From Nitrospinaceae bacterium UBA7883 (GTDB lineage Bacteria > Nitrospinota_A > UBA7883), in contig DLRR01000004.1 of the NCBI GenBank assembly GCA_002500605.1, positions 14,728 through 55,459 of the forward strand: a stretch of 40,732 nt of DNA. The letters are read 5' to 3'. Positions 1 to 8,499 of this stretch are shown piece by piece. The translations under genes were made by a program, and so were the position numbers. How positions within the stretch are numbered: position 1 is the stretch's first letter; every line of letters begins with the position of its first letter. Under the pieces are notes generated by a model. The model saw only the letters and a program-made list of their open reading frames with translations, was not told where the DNA came from and made no database searches.

Positions 1-1115
1 GCTTTCATTAACCCAATATTTCCTTCCTGAATAAGATCAAGAAATTGCAGCCCACGGTTTGTATATTTCTTTGCTATGGACACAACAAGGCGAAGGTTCG
101 CTTCAGCCAGTTCTTTTTTGGCTTTACGCTCTTGGTTATATCCCCTATCTATGCCGTCAATAGTCTCCCTCAAGTCTTCCAAGGACACCTGAGCCGCATA
201 TTCAATTTTTTTTATCTCTTTTTTACACTCTTTAATCTGACCCTCATACTCTGCTACTTTTTCAGGGTTAAGCTCTTTCTTCTTGGGTACTTTTCGCTTC
301 ACTTCAGCGCGTCTAGACACTCTAAAACCCAGTTTCTCTTCTGCAACCCGAATACCTGAACTAAATTTATTGCATGCAGAACCAAATGATTTGATCTTAT
401 CAATTATCCCTTGCAACAGTGATGGTTCTAGTTTTATTGATATGATGATATCTTTAATCTGTTCCTGAAATTTTAATTCTTCTTTCTCATGCTTAGTTCT
501 ATCTTTAGCTGTGGTTTTCTTTTGTTTAAGCTTTGCTACCACCATCTGCAGTTTATTGCTTGATGTTTTTAGCTGTTTAACTAGCTTCAAGACTCTTTTG
601 AGCTCTTTTTTGATTTTAGCCGCTGAAAGATCTTCTTCCGCTTCACTCAAATTCACAAACTCCTGGACCAGCATCTCATTGCATTCAACTTTTTCAGCTA
701 AACCTATTATCTCATTTCCAGTTATGGGACATTTGATAACTGCGCCTATGACTTTATCCTGTCCTTCTTCTATCAGCTTAGCTATAGCTACCTCGCCTTC
801 CCTTGTCAGCAGAGATATTGAGCCCATTTCTTTAAGATACATCCTCACGGGATCTTCTGACGATGCACCACCGCCATCAGCATCGCCCTTTTTATCCCTT
901 GCAGACTTCTGAGTATTAAGCCATGCCGACTCACTGGAAGAGTCAATTATTGAGATACCAACGTCGGTAATGGAATGCATCACCTCTTCAATTTCTTGCG
1001 GTGTGATAATTTCGGGAGGGAGAAACTTAAGCAACTCATCATAAGTCAGGTAACCCTTCTCTTTACCTTTTGCTAACAAACCATCTAAGGGTTTAACAGC
1101 TACCACATTGCCCAT
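1..1115 (-). CDS. rpoD: RNA polymerase primary sigma factor RpoD (sigma-70), 5' part only
   Basis: Housekeeping sigma factor that directs RNA polymerase to -10/-35 promoters. About 371 codons are visible. Reading from the ATG at 1115 the frame stays open to the left edge, where it reads LDLIQEGNIGLMK, the region 2.2 signature, so the DNA-binding regions 2.4, 3 and 4 lie outside the window. The N-terminus (MGNVVAVKPLDGLLAKGKEK, then YDELLKFLPPEI) is region 1.1, and DPVRMYLKEMG followed by LLTREGE is region 1.2. A GGAG lies 9 nt upstream of the ATG. It is the last visible gene of a yqeY-dnaG-rpoD macromolecular-synthesis operon and has its own candidate promoter in the 172-bp gap after dnaG. 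Identity is secure; only the 3' end is missing. Confidence 0.96.
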   Translation of the reverse strand, partial: MGNVVAVKPLDGLLAKGKEKGYLTYDELLKFLPPEIITPQEIEEVMHSITDVGISIIDSSSESAWLNTQKSARDKKGDADGGGASSEDPVRMYLKEMGSISLLTREGEVAIAKLIEEGQDKVIGAVIKCPITGNEIIGLAEKVECNEMLVQEFVNLSEAEEDLSAAKIKKELKRVLKLVKQLKTSSNKLQMVVAKLKQKKTTAKDRTKHEKEELKFQEQIKDIIISIKLEPSLLQGIIDKIKSFGSACNKFSSGIRVAEEKLGFRVSRRAEVKRKVPKKKELNPEKVAEYEGQIKECKKEIKKIEYAAQVSLEDLRETIDGIDRGYNQERKAKKELAEANLRLVVSIAKKYTNRGLQFLDLIQEGNIGLMK

Positions 1116-1135
1116 TAAATATTTCTCCAAAAAAA

Positions 1136-1164
1136 TTTGTATCTAGTAGATTTAAAATGGTCAA
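1136..1164 (-). promoter_or_regulatory. Sigma-70-type promoter for rpoD
   Basis: On the minus strand TTGACC (plus positions 1159-1164) and TACAAA (1136-1141) are separated by exactly 17 bp. The predicted start lies just ahead of the GGAG and ATG of rpoD. It would let rpoD be transcribed independently of the upstream dnaG. Matches are 5/6 and 4/6; this is a prediction from sequence only. Confidence 0.5.
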
Positions 1165-1287
1165 AACCACAATTGTAACTAACATAGACTAAAAGTAACA
1201 GGTTTTTCAGCTAATAGATAACATCCATGCTAATTCTATTTCCGCTGATTGTTTCGACTTTAATAATGTTGACATTCAGTATCAGCG

Positions 1288-3027
1288 CTAATCAGATGTT
1301 AAACGATTATCATTGCTGTTAGTGTCGATTTTCCTCTGGTCATTCACCTGTTCTTTTAAAATCGCAAGCCTTCCTTCTGGCTCGCAGCATACCTTCTTAT
1401 AGCAGTCAACTACGGCTTGTTCCATAAATTCCTCGTCGATTAAGTCAGGATCAAGCACTATTGATGTTAAAGCTTTATTGACGCTATCTTGAGTAGAAAG
1501 ATTCAAAATATCTGAAAAATTATCTATACCTTGCTGCTTAGCTTTAATTATTAGCCTAAAAGCTACCTTATGTTCATCTTTTCTAAAGTTATCTTCCGAT
1601 AATTTTGGAACCAAAGTATCGAGATACTTTGGTTTTTCAATGAGTATTCTAATTAGGATTTTCTCTGCTTGGTCTACGCCTAAAGTGGGTTTTTGGTCTC
1701 CACTCGACTTTTGCTGTCCGGTTGTCATCTCATTCTGGGCACTCTTTCCTATTTCGTTAAGCAGCAATTTTTTGTTAATACCCATTTTTTCTGCCAGAAT
1801 TTCCAAATATTGATCTCTCTCCAGTCGATCGCGAATTCTATTAATAAACGGTAATATTTCTCTAGCGGCGGCACTCTTCCCTTCTACTGTTCTAAGTTCA
1901 GCAGACTTGAGTGTTGTATCAATAATAAATTGTGGAAATGAAGGTGCCTGTTCAAGCAAATCATTAAATTGATTAGCCTCTCCTCTTGCTATGAACTCAT
2001 CTGGATCCTTGACCCCTGGGAGCCTGAGCATAAAAACATTTAGTCCATGGTCCAACAAAACTGGAATACTTTTCCGTGACGCCTTCAATCCAGCATTATC
2101 TGAATCAAACATTAGAACAACTCTATTACACACCCTCTTAATTGCCTGAGCTTGCATATTCGTAAAGGCCACACCAGCCACTGCAACACAATTCTCTATA
2201 CCAGCAGAGCGCAAAGAAATAACATCCATATACCCTTCTACCACTAACAGCTGATCATCGACACGTGCGCGGTTTTTTGCTAGATCAAGCCCGTACAGCA
2301 TGGAACTTTTATGATAAATCGGTGTTTCTGGGCTATTAATATATTTTGGGCTATTACTAGGTTGTATATCCATAACCCTACCCCCAAAGGCCACAACCTT
2401 TCCAGCAATATTAGATATAGGAAACATTAATCGGTCACGAAATATATCAATACTGTTACCTGTCGATGATGGTTTGCACAGCCCTGCTCTTTTCAAAGTT
2501 TCAACCTTTAAGCCCTTTGATGTTAAGGCTTTAATCAATGTGTTCCATCCGGCAGGAGCAACACCAATACGAAATAACTCTATCATTTCATCAGAGATTT
2601 TTCGCTTTCGTATGTATTCCCTAACAGGGGATGAAGTTGCTGAGTTTTGAAGTACTTGCTGATAGTACTTTGTTGCCTCCTCCATAGCATGGTATAGCGG
2701 TTGCTTCTCTTCCTGCCTTTTAAAATTTTCGCCGTTGATGACAATGTTGTATTGTCTGGCAAGAATGTTAACTGCTTCAAAGGAGCTGACATTCTCAAAT
2801 TTTTTAACAAATGTTATAACGTTACCTCCTTCTCCACACCCGAAACAGTAGTACACTTGCTTAACGGGACTTATGTTGAAAGAAGGGGTTTTTTCTTGGT
2901 GAAAGGGGCACAGTGCAAGATAGTTGGCTCCAACCTTTTTCAAAGGCATATAACTGGAAATCACTTCTATAATATCAGCACGACTCATTAACTCTTCAAT
3001 AACATTTGATTGGGGTGTTTTGCTCAT
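1288..3027 (-). CDS. dnaG: DNA primase DnaG
   Basis: Synthesises RNA primers at the replication fork, working with the replicative helicase. The 579-residue product has the usual domain order. The N-terminal CHC2 zinc-binding domain carries C40, H43, C61 and C64 (CPFH and CFGC). The central TOPRIM catalytic core has the acidic motif VVEGYMDV near residue 265 and the metal-binding DSDNAG near 310. The C-terminal helicase-interaction domain is less conserved. Length is normal for the family. It lies between yqeY (34 bp upstream) and rpoD on the same strand, the classic macromolecular-synthesis arrangement, here without a visible rpsU. The start is the ATG at 3027. No frameshift or missing catalytic residue is seen. 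Confidence 0.97.
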   Translation of the reverse strand: MSKTPQSNVIEELMSRADIIEVISSYMPLKKVGANYLALCPFHQEKTPSFNISPVKQVYYCFGCGEGGNVITFVKKFENVSSFEAVNILARQYNIVINGENFKRQEEKQPLYHAMEEATKYYQQVLQNSATSSPVREYIRKRKISDEMIELFRIGVAPAGWNTLIKALTSKGLKVETLKRAGLCKPSSTGNSIDIFRDRLMFPISNIAGKVVAFGGRVMDIQPSNSPKYINSPETPIYHKSSMLYGLDLAKNRARVDDQLLVVEGYMDVISLRSAGIENCVAVAGVAFTNMQAQAIKRVCNRVVLMFDSDNAGLKASRKSIPVLLDHGLNVFMLRLPGVKDPDEFIARGEANQFNDLLEQAPSFPQFIIDTTLKSAELRTVEGKSAAAREILPFINRIRDRLERDQYLEILAEKMGINKKLLLNEIGKSAQNEMTTGQQKSSGDQKPTLGVDQAEKILIRILIEKPKYLDTLVPKLSEDNFRKDEHKVAFRLIIKAKQQGIDNFSDILNLSTQDSVNKALTSIVLDPDLIDEEFMEQAVVDCYKKVCCEPEGRLAILKEQVNDQRKIDTNSNDNRLTSD

Positions 3028-3061
3028 ATAATTAATCCCATTGCATGCTCTACTCTCACCG

Positions 3062-3520
3062 TTAAGACAGCAACTCTTTGACTATCTTTTTAACTGTACC
3101 ACCATCAGCCCTCCCTTTAACTTTTGGCATGAGAACTTTCATTACTTTTCCAATATCCTTAATAGATTCCGCTCTTGACTCTCCAATAGCTTGTCTAGCG
3201 AAATCTCGCAAAACGTCACTGTTTAGTTGTTCTGGCATGTACTCACTAAGCAAAACGGCTTCGGCCTCTTCTTTGTCTGCTAAATCATGACGTTCAGCAT
3301 TACGGTATTGGATAGCGGCTTCATGTCTCTGCTTCACCGCTTTAGCTGTGACTTCCCCAGTCAACTGATCATCAAGTTCTTTGCCTATTTCTATCTCTTT
3401 GTTTTTAATAGCAGTAATAAGCATTCGTATGGTTTCAAGACGGAGCTGCTCCCTAGCCTTCATTGCCTTTTTCAAATCTTCGACAAGCTTTTCTTTTACG
3501 CTAACTTTTTTTAATTCCAT
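3062..3520 (-). CDS. yqeY: GatB/YqeY domain protein
   Basis: A 152-residue stand-alone GatB/YqeY protein, related to the C-terminal tRNA-interacting domain of the amidotransferase subunit GatB. Its exact role is not established; the family is often linked to tRNA amidotransfer or translation quality control. Recognisable features are the N-terminal KAMKAREQLRLETIRML helix, the central SEYMPEQL motif, and the C-terminal MKVLMPKVKGRADGG and VKELL segments, which match the family end to end. It is the first gene of the yqeY-dnaG-rpoD operon and is preceded by a good promoter at 3554-3582. The ATG at 3520 has only a weak GGA upstream. Confidence 0.92.
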   Translation of the reverse strand: MELKKVSVKEKLVEDLKKAMKAREQLRLETIRMLITAIKNKEIEIGKELDDQLTGEVTAKAVKQRHEAAIQYRNAERHDLADKEEAEAVLLSEYMPEQLNSDVLRDFARQAIGESRAESIKDIGKVMKVLMPKVKGRADGGTVKKIVKELLS

Positions 3521-3553
3521 TGGAAAAGTCCATATACTGACAACTTTTTAGTG

Positions 3554-3582
3554 AAGATAAGCCAGCTGATAGAGCATGTCAA
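3554..3582 (-). promoter_or_regulatory. Sigma-70-type promoter for the yqeY-dnaG-rpoD operon
   Basis: On the minus strand a perfect TTGACA (plus 3577-3582) is followed after 17 bp by TATCTT (3554-3559). It faces away from the dut promoter, and the two -35 boxes lie in opposite halves of a dyad (CAACTT at 3580-3585, AAGTTG at 3596-3601). Confidence 0.55.
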
Positions 3583-3601
3583 CTTCTACTAGCACAAGTT
3601 G

Positions 3602-3630
3602 TTGACCAAAACAGGCCTCTGGACTAACAT
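3602..3630 (+). promoter_or_regulatory. Promoter for dut, predicting a leaderless transcript
   Basis: TTGACC (3602-3607) and TAACAT (3625-3630) are separated by 17 bp. The dut ATG begins only 9 nt after the -10 box and no Shine-Dalgarno precedes it, so the predicted transcript would start at or within a few bases of the start codon. Confidence 0.45.
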
Positions 3631-3638
3631 CACCCTGA

Positions 3639-4070
3639 ATGGATACACTAAAAATTAAAAAGCTTGATCCTAGCGCTGAGTGTCCTCAAAAGGCTAATGA
3701 AGGTGACCTAGGCTATGATCTGTTTGCACTAAAAACAACATCCATCCCCAATGGCACCACAAAACTAGTGGGCACAGGAATAGCTATTCAGTTCCCAGTG
3801 GGATGGGGAGGAGTTATCAAAGACCGTTCTTCAATTGCAATGCAAGGAATCTTCATCTCTGCAGGTGTGATAGATAGTGGATACCGTGGTGAAGTGCAGA
3901 TTTTAATTACAAACCACTCTGGCTCAACATTTTTAATCGAACATAAACACAAAATCGCACAACTAGTCCCTATACCTACTACAGACTGGAGTCTAGAAGT
4001 GGTGGATTTACTAGATGATAGCGATAGAGATTCAGATGGTTTTGGATCAACCGGGCCATATAAGAAATAG
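3639..4070 (+). CDS. dut: dUTP diphosphatase (dUTPase)
   Basis: Hydrolyses dUTP to dUMP and pyrophosphate, which keeps uracil out of DNA and supplies dUMP for thymidylate synthesis. The 143-residue protein has all five motifs of the trimeric dUTPase family: motif 1 GDLGYDLFA, motif 2 KDRSSIA, motif 3 GVIDSGYRGEVQ, motif 4 KIAQLV and the C-terminal glycine-rich motif 5 DGFGSTG. Length is normal. It is transcribed divergently from yqeY. The start codon sits almost at the predicted transcription start with no Shine-Dalgarno, which suggests leaderless translation. Confidence 0.96.
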   Translation: MDTLKIKKLDPSAECPQKANEGDLGYDLFALKTTSIPNGTTKLVGTGIAIQFPVGWGGVIKDRSSIAMQGIFISAGVIDSGYRGEVQILITNHSGSTFLIEHKHKIAQLVPIPTTDWSLEVVDLLDDSDRDSDGFGSTGPYKK

Positions 4071-4146
4071 CAACAATTTATTCAGCTTATATTAAGACCA
4101 TTCTATTGTTTTTTATCTGTCTCATATCAGCGTAATTTTATTTTAA

Positions 4147-4222
4147 TAGGGGATAACTATACTAAGTCTTCATAGACTTTTTATAATATTTGCTCCATCC
4201 CCTAGCAAAACTGTGCTTGCTA
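4147..4222 (+). promoter_or_regulatory. Consecutive inverted repeats in the rpoH leader/promoter
   Basis: Three perfect inverted repeats lie 38-113 bp before the rpoH ATG. TAGGGGAT (4147-4154) pairs with ATCCCCTA (4197-4204). Inside this, AAGTCT (4164-4169) and AGACTT (4174-4179) form a hairpin with a TCAT loop. TAGCAA (4203-4208) pairs with TTGCTA (4217-4222) and shares two bases with the outer stem. A TATAAT (4182-4187) follows the inner dyad, so the elements could be an RNA leader structure, operators, or both. Confidence 0.45.
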
Positions 4223-4259
4223 AAAGATACCTTGTTAGCTACGTGGTAAAATACAGATT

Positions 4260-5255
4260 ATGGAAAAGTCAAAACCAAACAATAAGGTTAAGAAAACGGT
4301 TGCGCAGAATCTTGAAGGAAGTGATCCGTCTGGGACACGTAACAAGTCAAAGGTTTCACCAGCCAACAACGATGCTAGCAAGAGTAATGCTCTGGCACCA
4401 TCCGACCCCCTCCAGCTTTATATCAGCAAAGCAAAAAACTACCCTGCACTCTCAAGGGAAGAAGAGTTTAGGCTTGCCAAGTTGTATCGTGAAACAGGTG
4501 ACAAAGAAGCAGCCTTTATACTTGTGACTTCCAACCTAATGCTCGTTGTGAAAATAGCTTTTGAGTTTCGGACGCAATTTCAGAATATTCTTGACCTAAT
4601 CCAAGAAGGAAACTACGGGCTAATGCGTGCTGTTCGAAAATTTGACCCTTTCAAAGGCACAAGGCTCTCTACATACTCAGCTTACTGGATTCGAGCCTAC
4701 ATAATAAAATTTTTACTCGACAATTGGCGGCTAGTTAAAGTTGGGACAACGAATATTAGGCGCAAATTGTTGTATAACCTTAAAGAAATGGAAGCAAAAC
4801 TTTCCGAAGGCGGCACTGTCCCATCAGTTAAACTGCTAGCTGAACATTTTGGAGCTAGCGAAGAAGATGTAATTGAAGTCCAAAAAAGCCTCGGTGTCTC
4901 CGATGCTTCAATTCATCAGCCCATTGAAGAGGGATCATCTAGAACACTATCAGAAATTCTACCAGCTACTCACCATACTGACTATGCAAAAGACATAGAT
5001 GACAAACAAATAATGAATCAGTTTCGAACAGCCATCGAAGAATTCAAAAAAGATATCAGGCCTAGCGAACTTACCCTACTCGAAGAGCGGATACTTTCAG
5101 AGGACCCTTTAACTTTGCAGGAAATCGGTGACAAGCATGATATTACACGTGAAGCAGTGAGGCAGGCTGAGGTCAGACTTTTGAAGAAACTGACAAAATA
5201 CCTGCAAGGTCAGTTAGGAGAATTTAAAGATTTTGGCTTCGAACAAAGTGACTGA
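4260..5255 (+). CDS. rpoH: RNA polymerase sigma-32-type factor (RpoH)
   Basis: Alternative sigma factor of the heat-shock/RpoH group. The 331-residue protein has about 47 low-complexity, Lys/Ser/Asn-rich residues. Region 1.2/2.1 follows (DPLQLYISKAK, LSREEEFRLA), then region 2.2 (NILDLIQEGNYGLMRAV) and 2.3-2.4 (FDPFKGTRLSTYSAYWIRAYI). The stretch IRRKLLYNLKEMEAKL matches the RpoH box, and the C-terminal region 4 helix-turn-helix reads LTLQEIGDKHDITREAVRQ. The RpoH box distinguishes it from RpoD-like sigma factors. The ATG has no clear Shine-Dalgarno, so translation may depend on leader structure. It is flanked by dut and nagZ on the same strand but with 189- and 227-bp gaps, so is probably a separate unit. 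The N-terminal extension is longer than in enterobacterial RpoH. Confidence 0.9.
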   Translation: MEKSKPNNKVKKTVAQNLEGSDPSGTRNKSKVSPANNDASKSNALAPSDPLQLYISKAKNYPALSREEEFRLAKLYRETGDKEAAFILVTSNLMLVVKIAFEFRTQFQNILDLIQEGNYGLMRAVRKFDPFKGTRLSTYSAYWIRAYIIKFLLDNWRLVKVGTTNIRRKLLYNLKEMEAKLSEGGTVPSVKLLAEHFGASEEDVIEVQKSLGVSDASIHQPIEEGSSRTLSEILPATHHTDYAKDIDDKQIMNQFRTAIEEFKKDIRPSELTLLEERILSEDPLTLQEIGDKHDITREAVRQAEVRLLKKLTKYLQGQLGEFKDFGFEQSD

Positions 5256-5482
5256 GTGCCACAGCCTTATAACACTCTCTCCCTTTAAGTTTGCTTTGTG
5301 TTTGAACTAAGAATATAACTGAAACAATATATTTTAATTCCAACAACTCTTTCCGCGTATATAAAAAATTTTGCTAGAGACCATGAGAGTTTATAGGCAA
5401 CATAAAACAACTCATAGTAATAGATTTGTTAGACTGTATTGATAATTTTCTATAAGCACATTTCTGGAAAGACAGGCAAATA

Positions 5483-6577
5483 TTGACTAATAAACCACAA
5501 GACAAATATAAAGTAGGCCAAATAAGTCACTCTGCCCGATGCATGGCCAGCGAAATGATAATGATCGGTTTTGAGGGTACTCGATATTCCCCAAAACTTG
5601 GATCATGTCTTAAAAATTTAAGGCCAGGAGGAATAATACTGTTTTCCCACAATATTGAAAATTCTCGACAGACAATAGCTTTAGTATCTGACTTAAAGAA
5701 ACTTTTAGAGGACGTTTCTGGTTTACCTCCTTTTATTTCTGTTGATCAAGAAGGCGGCAGGGTAACACGCATTCCGTCAGATTTCCGCCACTGTGCTATT
5801 AAAGACGAGTACCATGACGCAAAGCTTTGGCCCCACAGCTTTCCAAGCTTGCGCAGTATTGGCAAAGATGGAAGTGAAGAACTTTGTGAAAGAACTCATG
5901 AATATATGGCATGTGCTCTTTCATATTTGGGGTTTAATATAGACTATGCGCCTGTCCTTGATATCGACACAAATCCAATAAACCAAGTCATATCAGACCG
6001 CTCTTTTGGCAGCAACGTTGAAAAGGTCTGCTCCCTAGGACGAGCCGCAATACGCGGGCTGAAAACAGGTGGAATGATGACGTGTGCTAAACATTTTCCT
6101 GGCCATGGTAATACCGAGCAAGACAGCCATTTTGTGCTTCCAATAGATGTAAGAAGTAAGAAACGACTGATTGAATATGAGCTGACTCCTTTTAAAATGG
6201 CTATTTCAATGGATGTGGAGTTTTTTATGACTGCTCATGTGCTTTACCCAGAGCTAGACAAAGATTACCCAGCAACCTTGTCACCAAAGATTATCAGAAA
6301 CTTGTTGCGCAAAGAACTATCGTATGAAGGAGTTATTGTTACTGATGATCTTGACATGAAGGCTATCTCCGAGTCACGGACTGATAAAGAAATAGTAGAG
6401 TTGTGCTTAGCATCAGACATTGATCAATTTCTTATATGCAGAAACCCATTAAGAATGACTAATGTAAGAAACACTCTGGAATTAATGATTGATAACGGGC
6501 AAGTGGAAGAAAAGGAATCTCTAATCAAGCTGAACCGTTTGCTTCATTTGAAAAGTTTAGCAGAACAAAGAGGTTGA
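5483..6577 (+). CDS. nagZ: Beta-N-acetylhexosaminidase NagZ (GH3)
   Basis: Cytoplasmic glycoside hydrolase that removes N-acetylglucosamine from anhydro-muropeptides during peptidoglycan recycling. The 364-residue GH3 domain shows ISVDQEGGRVTRIP, CAKHFPGHGNTEQDSH (the loop carrying the catalytic His-Asp pair) and VIVTDDLDMKAI with the nucleophilic Asp. There is no signal peptide, as expected for NagZ. The best start is TTG at 5483, with an AGG about 8 nt upstream; the first ATG lies about 20 codons in and would still leave the core intact. It ends 14 bp from the end of the convergent histidine kinase gene. GH3 enzymes vary in substrate, but this cytoplasmic single-domain form fits NagZ well. 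Confidence 0.9.
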   Translation: MTNKPQDKYKVGQISHSARCMASEMIMIGFEGTRYSPKLGSCLKNLRPGGIILFSHNIENSRQTIALVSDLKKLLEDVSGLPPFISVDQEGGRVTRIPSDFRHCAIKDEYHDAKLWPHSFPSLRSIGKDGSEELCERTHEYMACALSYLGFNIDYAPVLDIDTNPINQVISDRSFGSNVEKVCSLGRAAIRGLKTGGMMTCAKHFPGHGNTEQDSHFVLPIDVRSKKRLIEYELTPFKMAISMDVEFFMTAHVLYPELDKDYPATLSPKIIRNLLRKELSYEGVIVTDDLDMKAISESRTDKEIVELCLASDIDQFLICRNPLRMTNVRNTLELMIDNGQVEEKESLIKLNRLLHLKSLAEQRG

Positions 6578-6591
6578 AAAAGATGAATAAT

Positions 6592-7749
6592 TTACAATAC
6601 AGGTGGAATCCTTATGGTAAAAACCGTTCCCACCAATTTTTTAGATATTACGGAAATAGTCCAACCATGTTCCGTGATAATTTTTTTTACTATTGCCATG
6701 CCAAACCCAGTTCCCCTTGCCTTGCCATGGGTGAACAGTGGCTCCCAAATCTTTTCAATATGTTCCGATAAAATGCCCACACCTGAATCCTCCACGCTGA
6801 TCAGCGTAACTCCATCGGAAACGTTTACAGACAATCTAAGTTTTCCTCCTTTGGGCATTGCCTCCAACGCGTTTTTTGAGAGGTTTAATAATACCCTGAT
6901 AATCTTACGTTTATCCATATTAAGCACAATGTTTTCTGGGCATTCAAAATAAACTTTTACCTTGTTAGGGACTATTAAATTTAACTGTAACTCTACTTGT
7001 TCAAACACATGTATGAGTTCATTAGGCTCAATTGCTAGTTCGGACGACCCGGTTTTTACAAAGTCGAACACCTCTTCGATCTGGTTATATATATTTTCGG
7101 CGGAAGACTGAACGTAATTGGAGAGTTCGAGAAATTTTGGGTTATCAGGCACACCTGAAGCAATCTGGTCTGAGCACATATACAACCGCTGAATGTCATT
7201 TCTAATATCGTGCAATATTAATGATGCAAATTCACCCACAATAGATAGCTTTTCAACCCGTAAAAGCTCTTCCCGTAACTTTGTCGCCTCAACAGCCGCG
7301 GTGATTTGGCTCGCAAAAGTTTCCAAAATGCTTTGGTCCTGCTGTGAGAAAAAATGTGGGGTTTCACTCTCAATATTTATTATGCCTACAACCTTGCCGT
7401 TGTACACCAAAGGCACGCACAATTCCGAACGGCAATTATCCACGCCTTTTAAAAAACGGGAATCCTCAGCCGTATCTGATACTAAAATTGGTTCACCTTC
7501 TACGGCTACAGCACCGCTAATGCCTTCTCCAAGCTTGATAACCATATCTGCAGCTTCACGAGGAAAACCAATCCATTTGACAGTTTTCAGATTGTTATGT
7601 TCTATCATCCTCACAATTGCATGGTCATAGCCGAGCACATTCTGAGAGATGATCATTGCCATCTCAAGCACTTCCTCAACAGTTCTCGAGGCTGCTAAGT
7701 ATCTACCAAGAAAGCTTACTTTTTGAAGTTTATCTTCCATAGCCCGCAC
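6592..7749 (-). CDS. GAF-domain sensor histidine kinase, no adjacent response regulator
   Basis: Predicted soluble sensor kinase of 385 residues. An N-terminal GAF domain (about residues 20-155) includes CRSELCVPLVYNGKVVGIIN, a typical GAF core. A dimerisation helix follows with the phospho-acceptor H180 in LHDIRND. The HATPase_c domain has the N box NLSKNALEAMP, G1 box VEDSGVGI, and the F/G2 region LFTHGKARGTGFGMAI. There are no membrane segments, so the signal is probably cytosolic. The start is either GTG at 7749 or ATG at 7740; neither has a good Shine-Dalgarno. A TATAAT lies upstream on this strand (plus 7776-7781). No response regulator is encoded nearby, so partner and signal are unknown. 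It is tail-to-tail with nagZ. Confidence 0.88.
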   Translation of the reverse strand: MRAMEDKLQKVSFLGRYLAASRTVEEVLEMAMIISQNVLGYDHAIVRMIEHNNLKTVKWIGFPREAADMVIKLGEGISGAVAVEGEPILVSDTAEDSRFLKGVDNCRSELCVPLVYNGKVVGIINIESETPHFFSQQDQSILETFASQITAAVEATKLREELLRVEKLSIVGEFASLILHDIRNDIQRLYMCSDQIASGVPDNPKFLELSNYVQSSAENIYNQIEEVFDFVKTGSSELAIEPNELIHVFEQVELQLNLIVPNKVKVYFECPENIVLNMDKRKIIRVLLNLSKNALEAMPKGGKLRLSVNVSDGVTLISVEDSGVGILSEHIEKIWEPLFTHGKARGTGFGMAIVKKIITEHGWTISVISKKLVGTVFTIRIPPVL

Positions 7750-7937
7750 ATTAAAATAGAGGTGTTCCCATTGAAATTATATGTTATTGATCAGAAAAAC
7801 ATGGAGATCCTCAGACACGCGTTACAGGTTTAATCCTTGCTAAACACGCCTAGCAGATAAAACACACAGCAGTAAGGAAACACCTGCACAAGCCATTATA
7901 CAAGATATGCTCGAATCAAGCCTTAAGATAACAACCT

Positions 7938-8159
7938 TCAGCTTTCTTCTGGTGGCAAAACCTTAGTTACGTCAAGCGCATGGGGTCCTCTTGGCCCCTC
8001 AATCAATTTGAATTCCACTTCATCGCCATTTTTCAGGGATTTATATCCATCCATCTGGACGGCTGAATAATGTACAAAAATATCTGTTTCCTGGCCTTCC
8101 TCTCTAATGAAGCCGTAACCTTTAGCGGAATTGAACCACTTAACATTTCCTTTAGCCAT
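7938..8159 (-). CDS. csp: Cold-shock-domain protein (CspA family)
   Basis: Small single-stranded nucleic-acid binding protein, 73 residues, one OB-fold cold-shock domain. RNP1 is KGYGFI (residues 13-18) and RNP2 is DIFVHYSAV (26-34). W8 and F9 in VKWFN are the usual stacking residues. A GAGGGG lies about 7 nt upstream of the ATG. Members act as RNA chaperones or anti-terminators; not all are cold-induced, and induction cannot be told from sequence. It is divergent from yggS across a 340-bp gap, long enough for an extended 5' leader. A perfect TTGACA occurs on its strand (plus 8288-8300 region) but no convincing -10 box is at the right distance. Confidence 0.95.
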   Translation of the reverse strand: MAKGNVKWFNSAKGYGFIREEGQETDIFVHYSAVQMDGYKSLKNGDEVEFKLIEGPRGPHALDVTKVLPPEES

Positions 8160-8499
8160 CTAACAACCCCCTCGCCACTACAGATGATCCAATTGCTAGA
8201 CTATGAATAGACTACCCTGACTTAGCAACAGTAAAAGAGAGTTCTTTTAGAGTGCCATTCACATGGAACATCTAATGACTTACAAATTATGTCAACTTAA
8301 TCAAAGTTAGTCATTAACTTTTTTACTACTGTTGATCTAACTCGTTCTTTAAATTAATCAACCAACTGTTACAATTGAAGTTCAATCATTTATTATTAAG
8401 AATAACAGCACATAACCCTAACCATTTTGAGTTGATGGCTTGTTTTCACCTTAGAAGGTGTAATTTGCTTCGTTATGGTAAAATCTATTCCCAATTGAG
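8160..8499. other. 340-bp divergent intergenic region between csp and yggS
   Basis: No gene is seen. It holds a 13-bp palindrome, ATTGAA-G-TTCAAT (8374-8386), and a small hairpin, CACCT-TAGA-AGGTG, within 8447-8460, about 40 bp before yggS. Either may be regulatory; neither matches a motif I can name. Confidence 0.4.

Noticed and set aside
1..912. Plus-strand open frames over rpoD
   Set aside because: They are reversed-frame shadows of the rpoD coding sequence on the minus strand.
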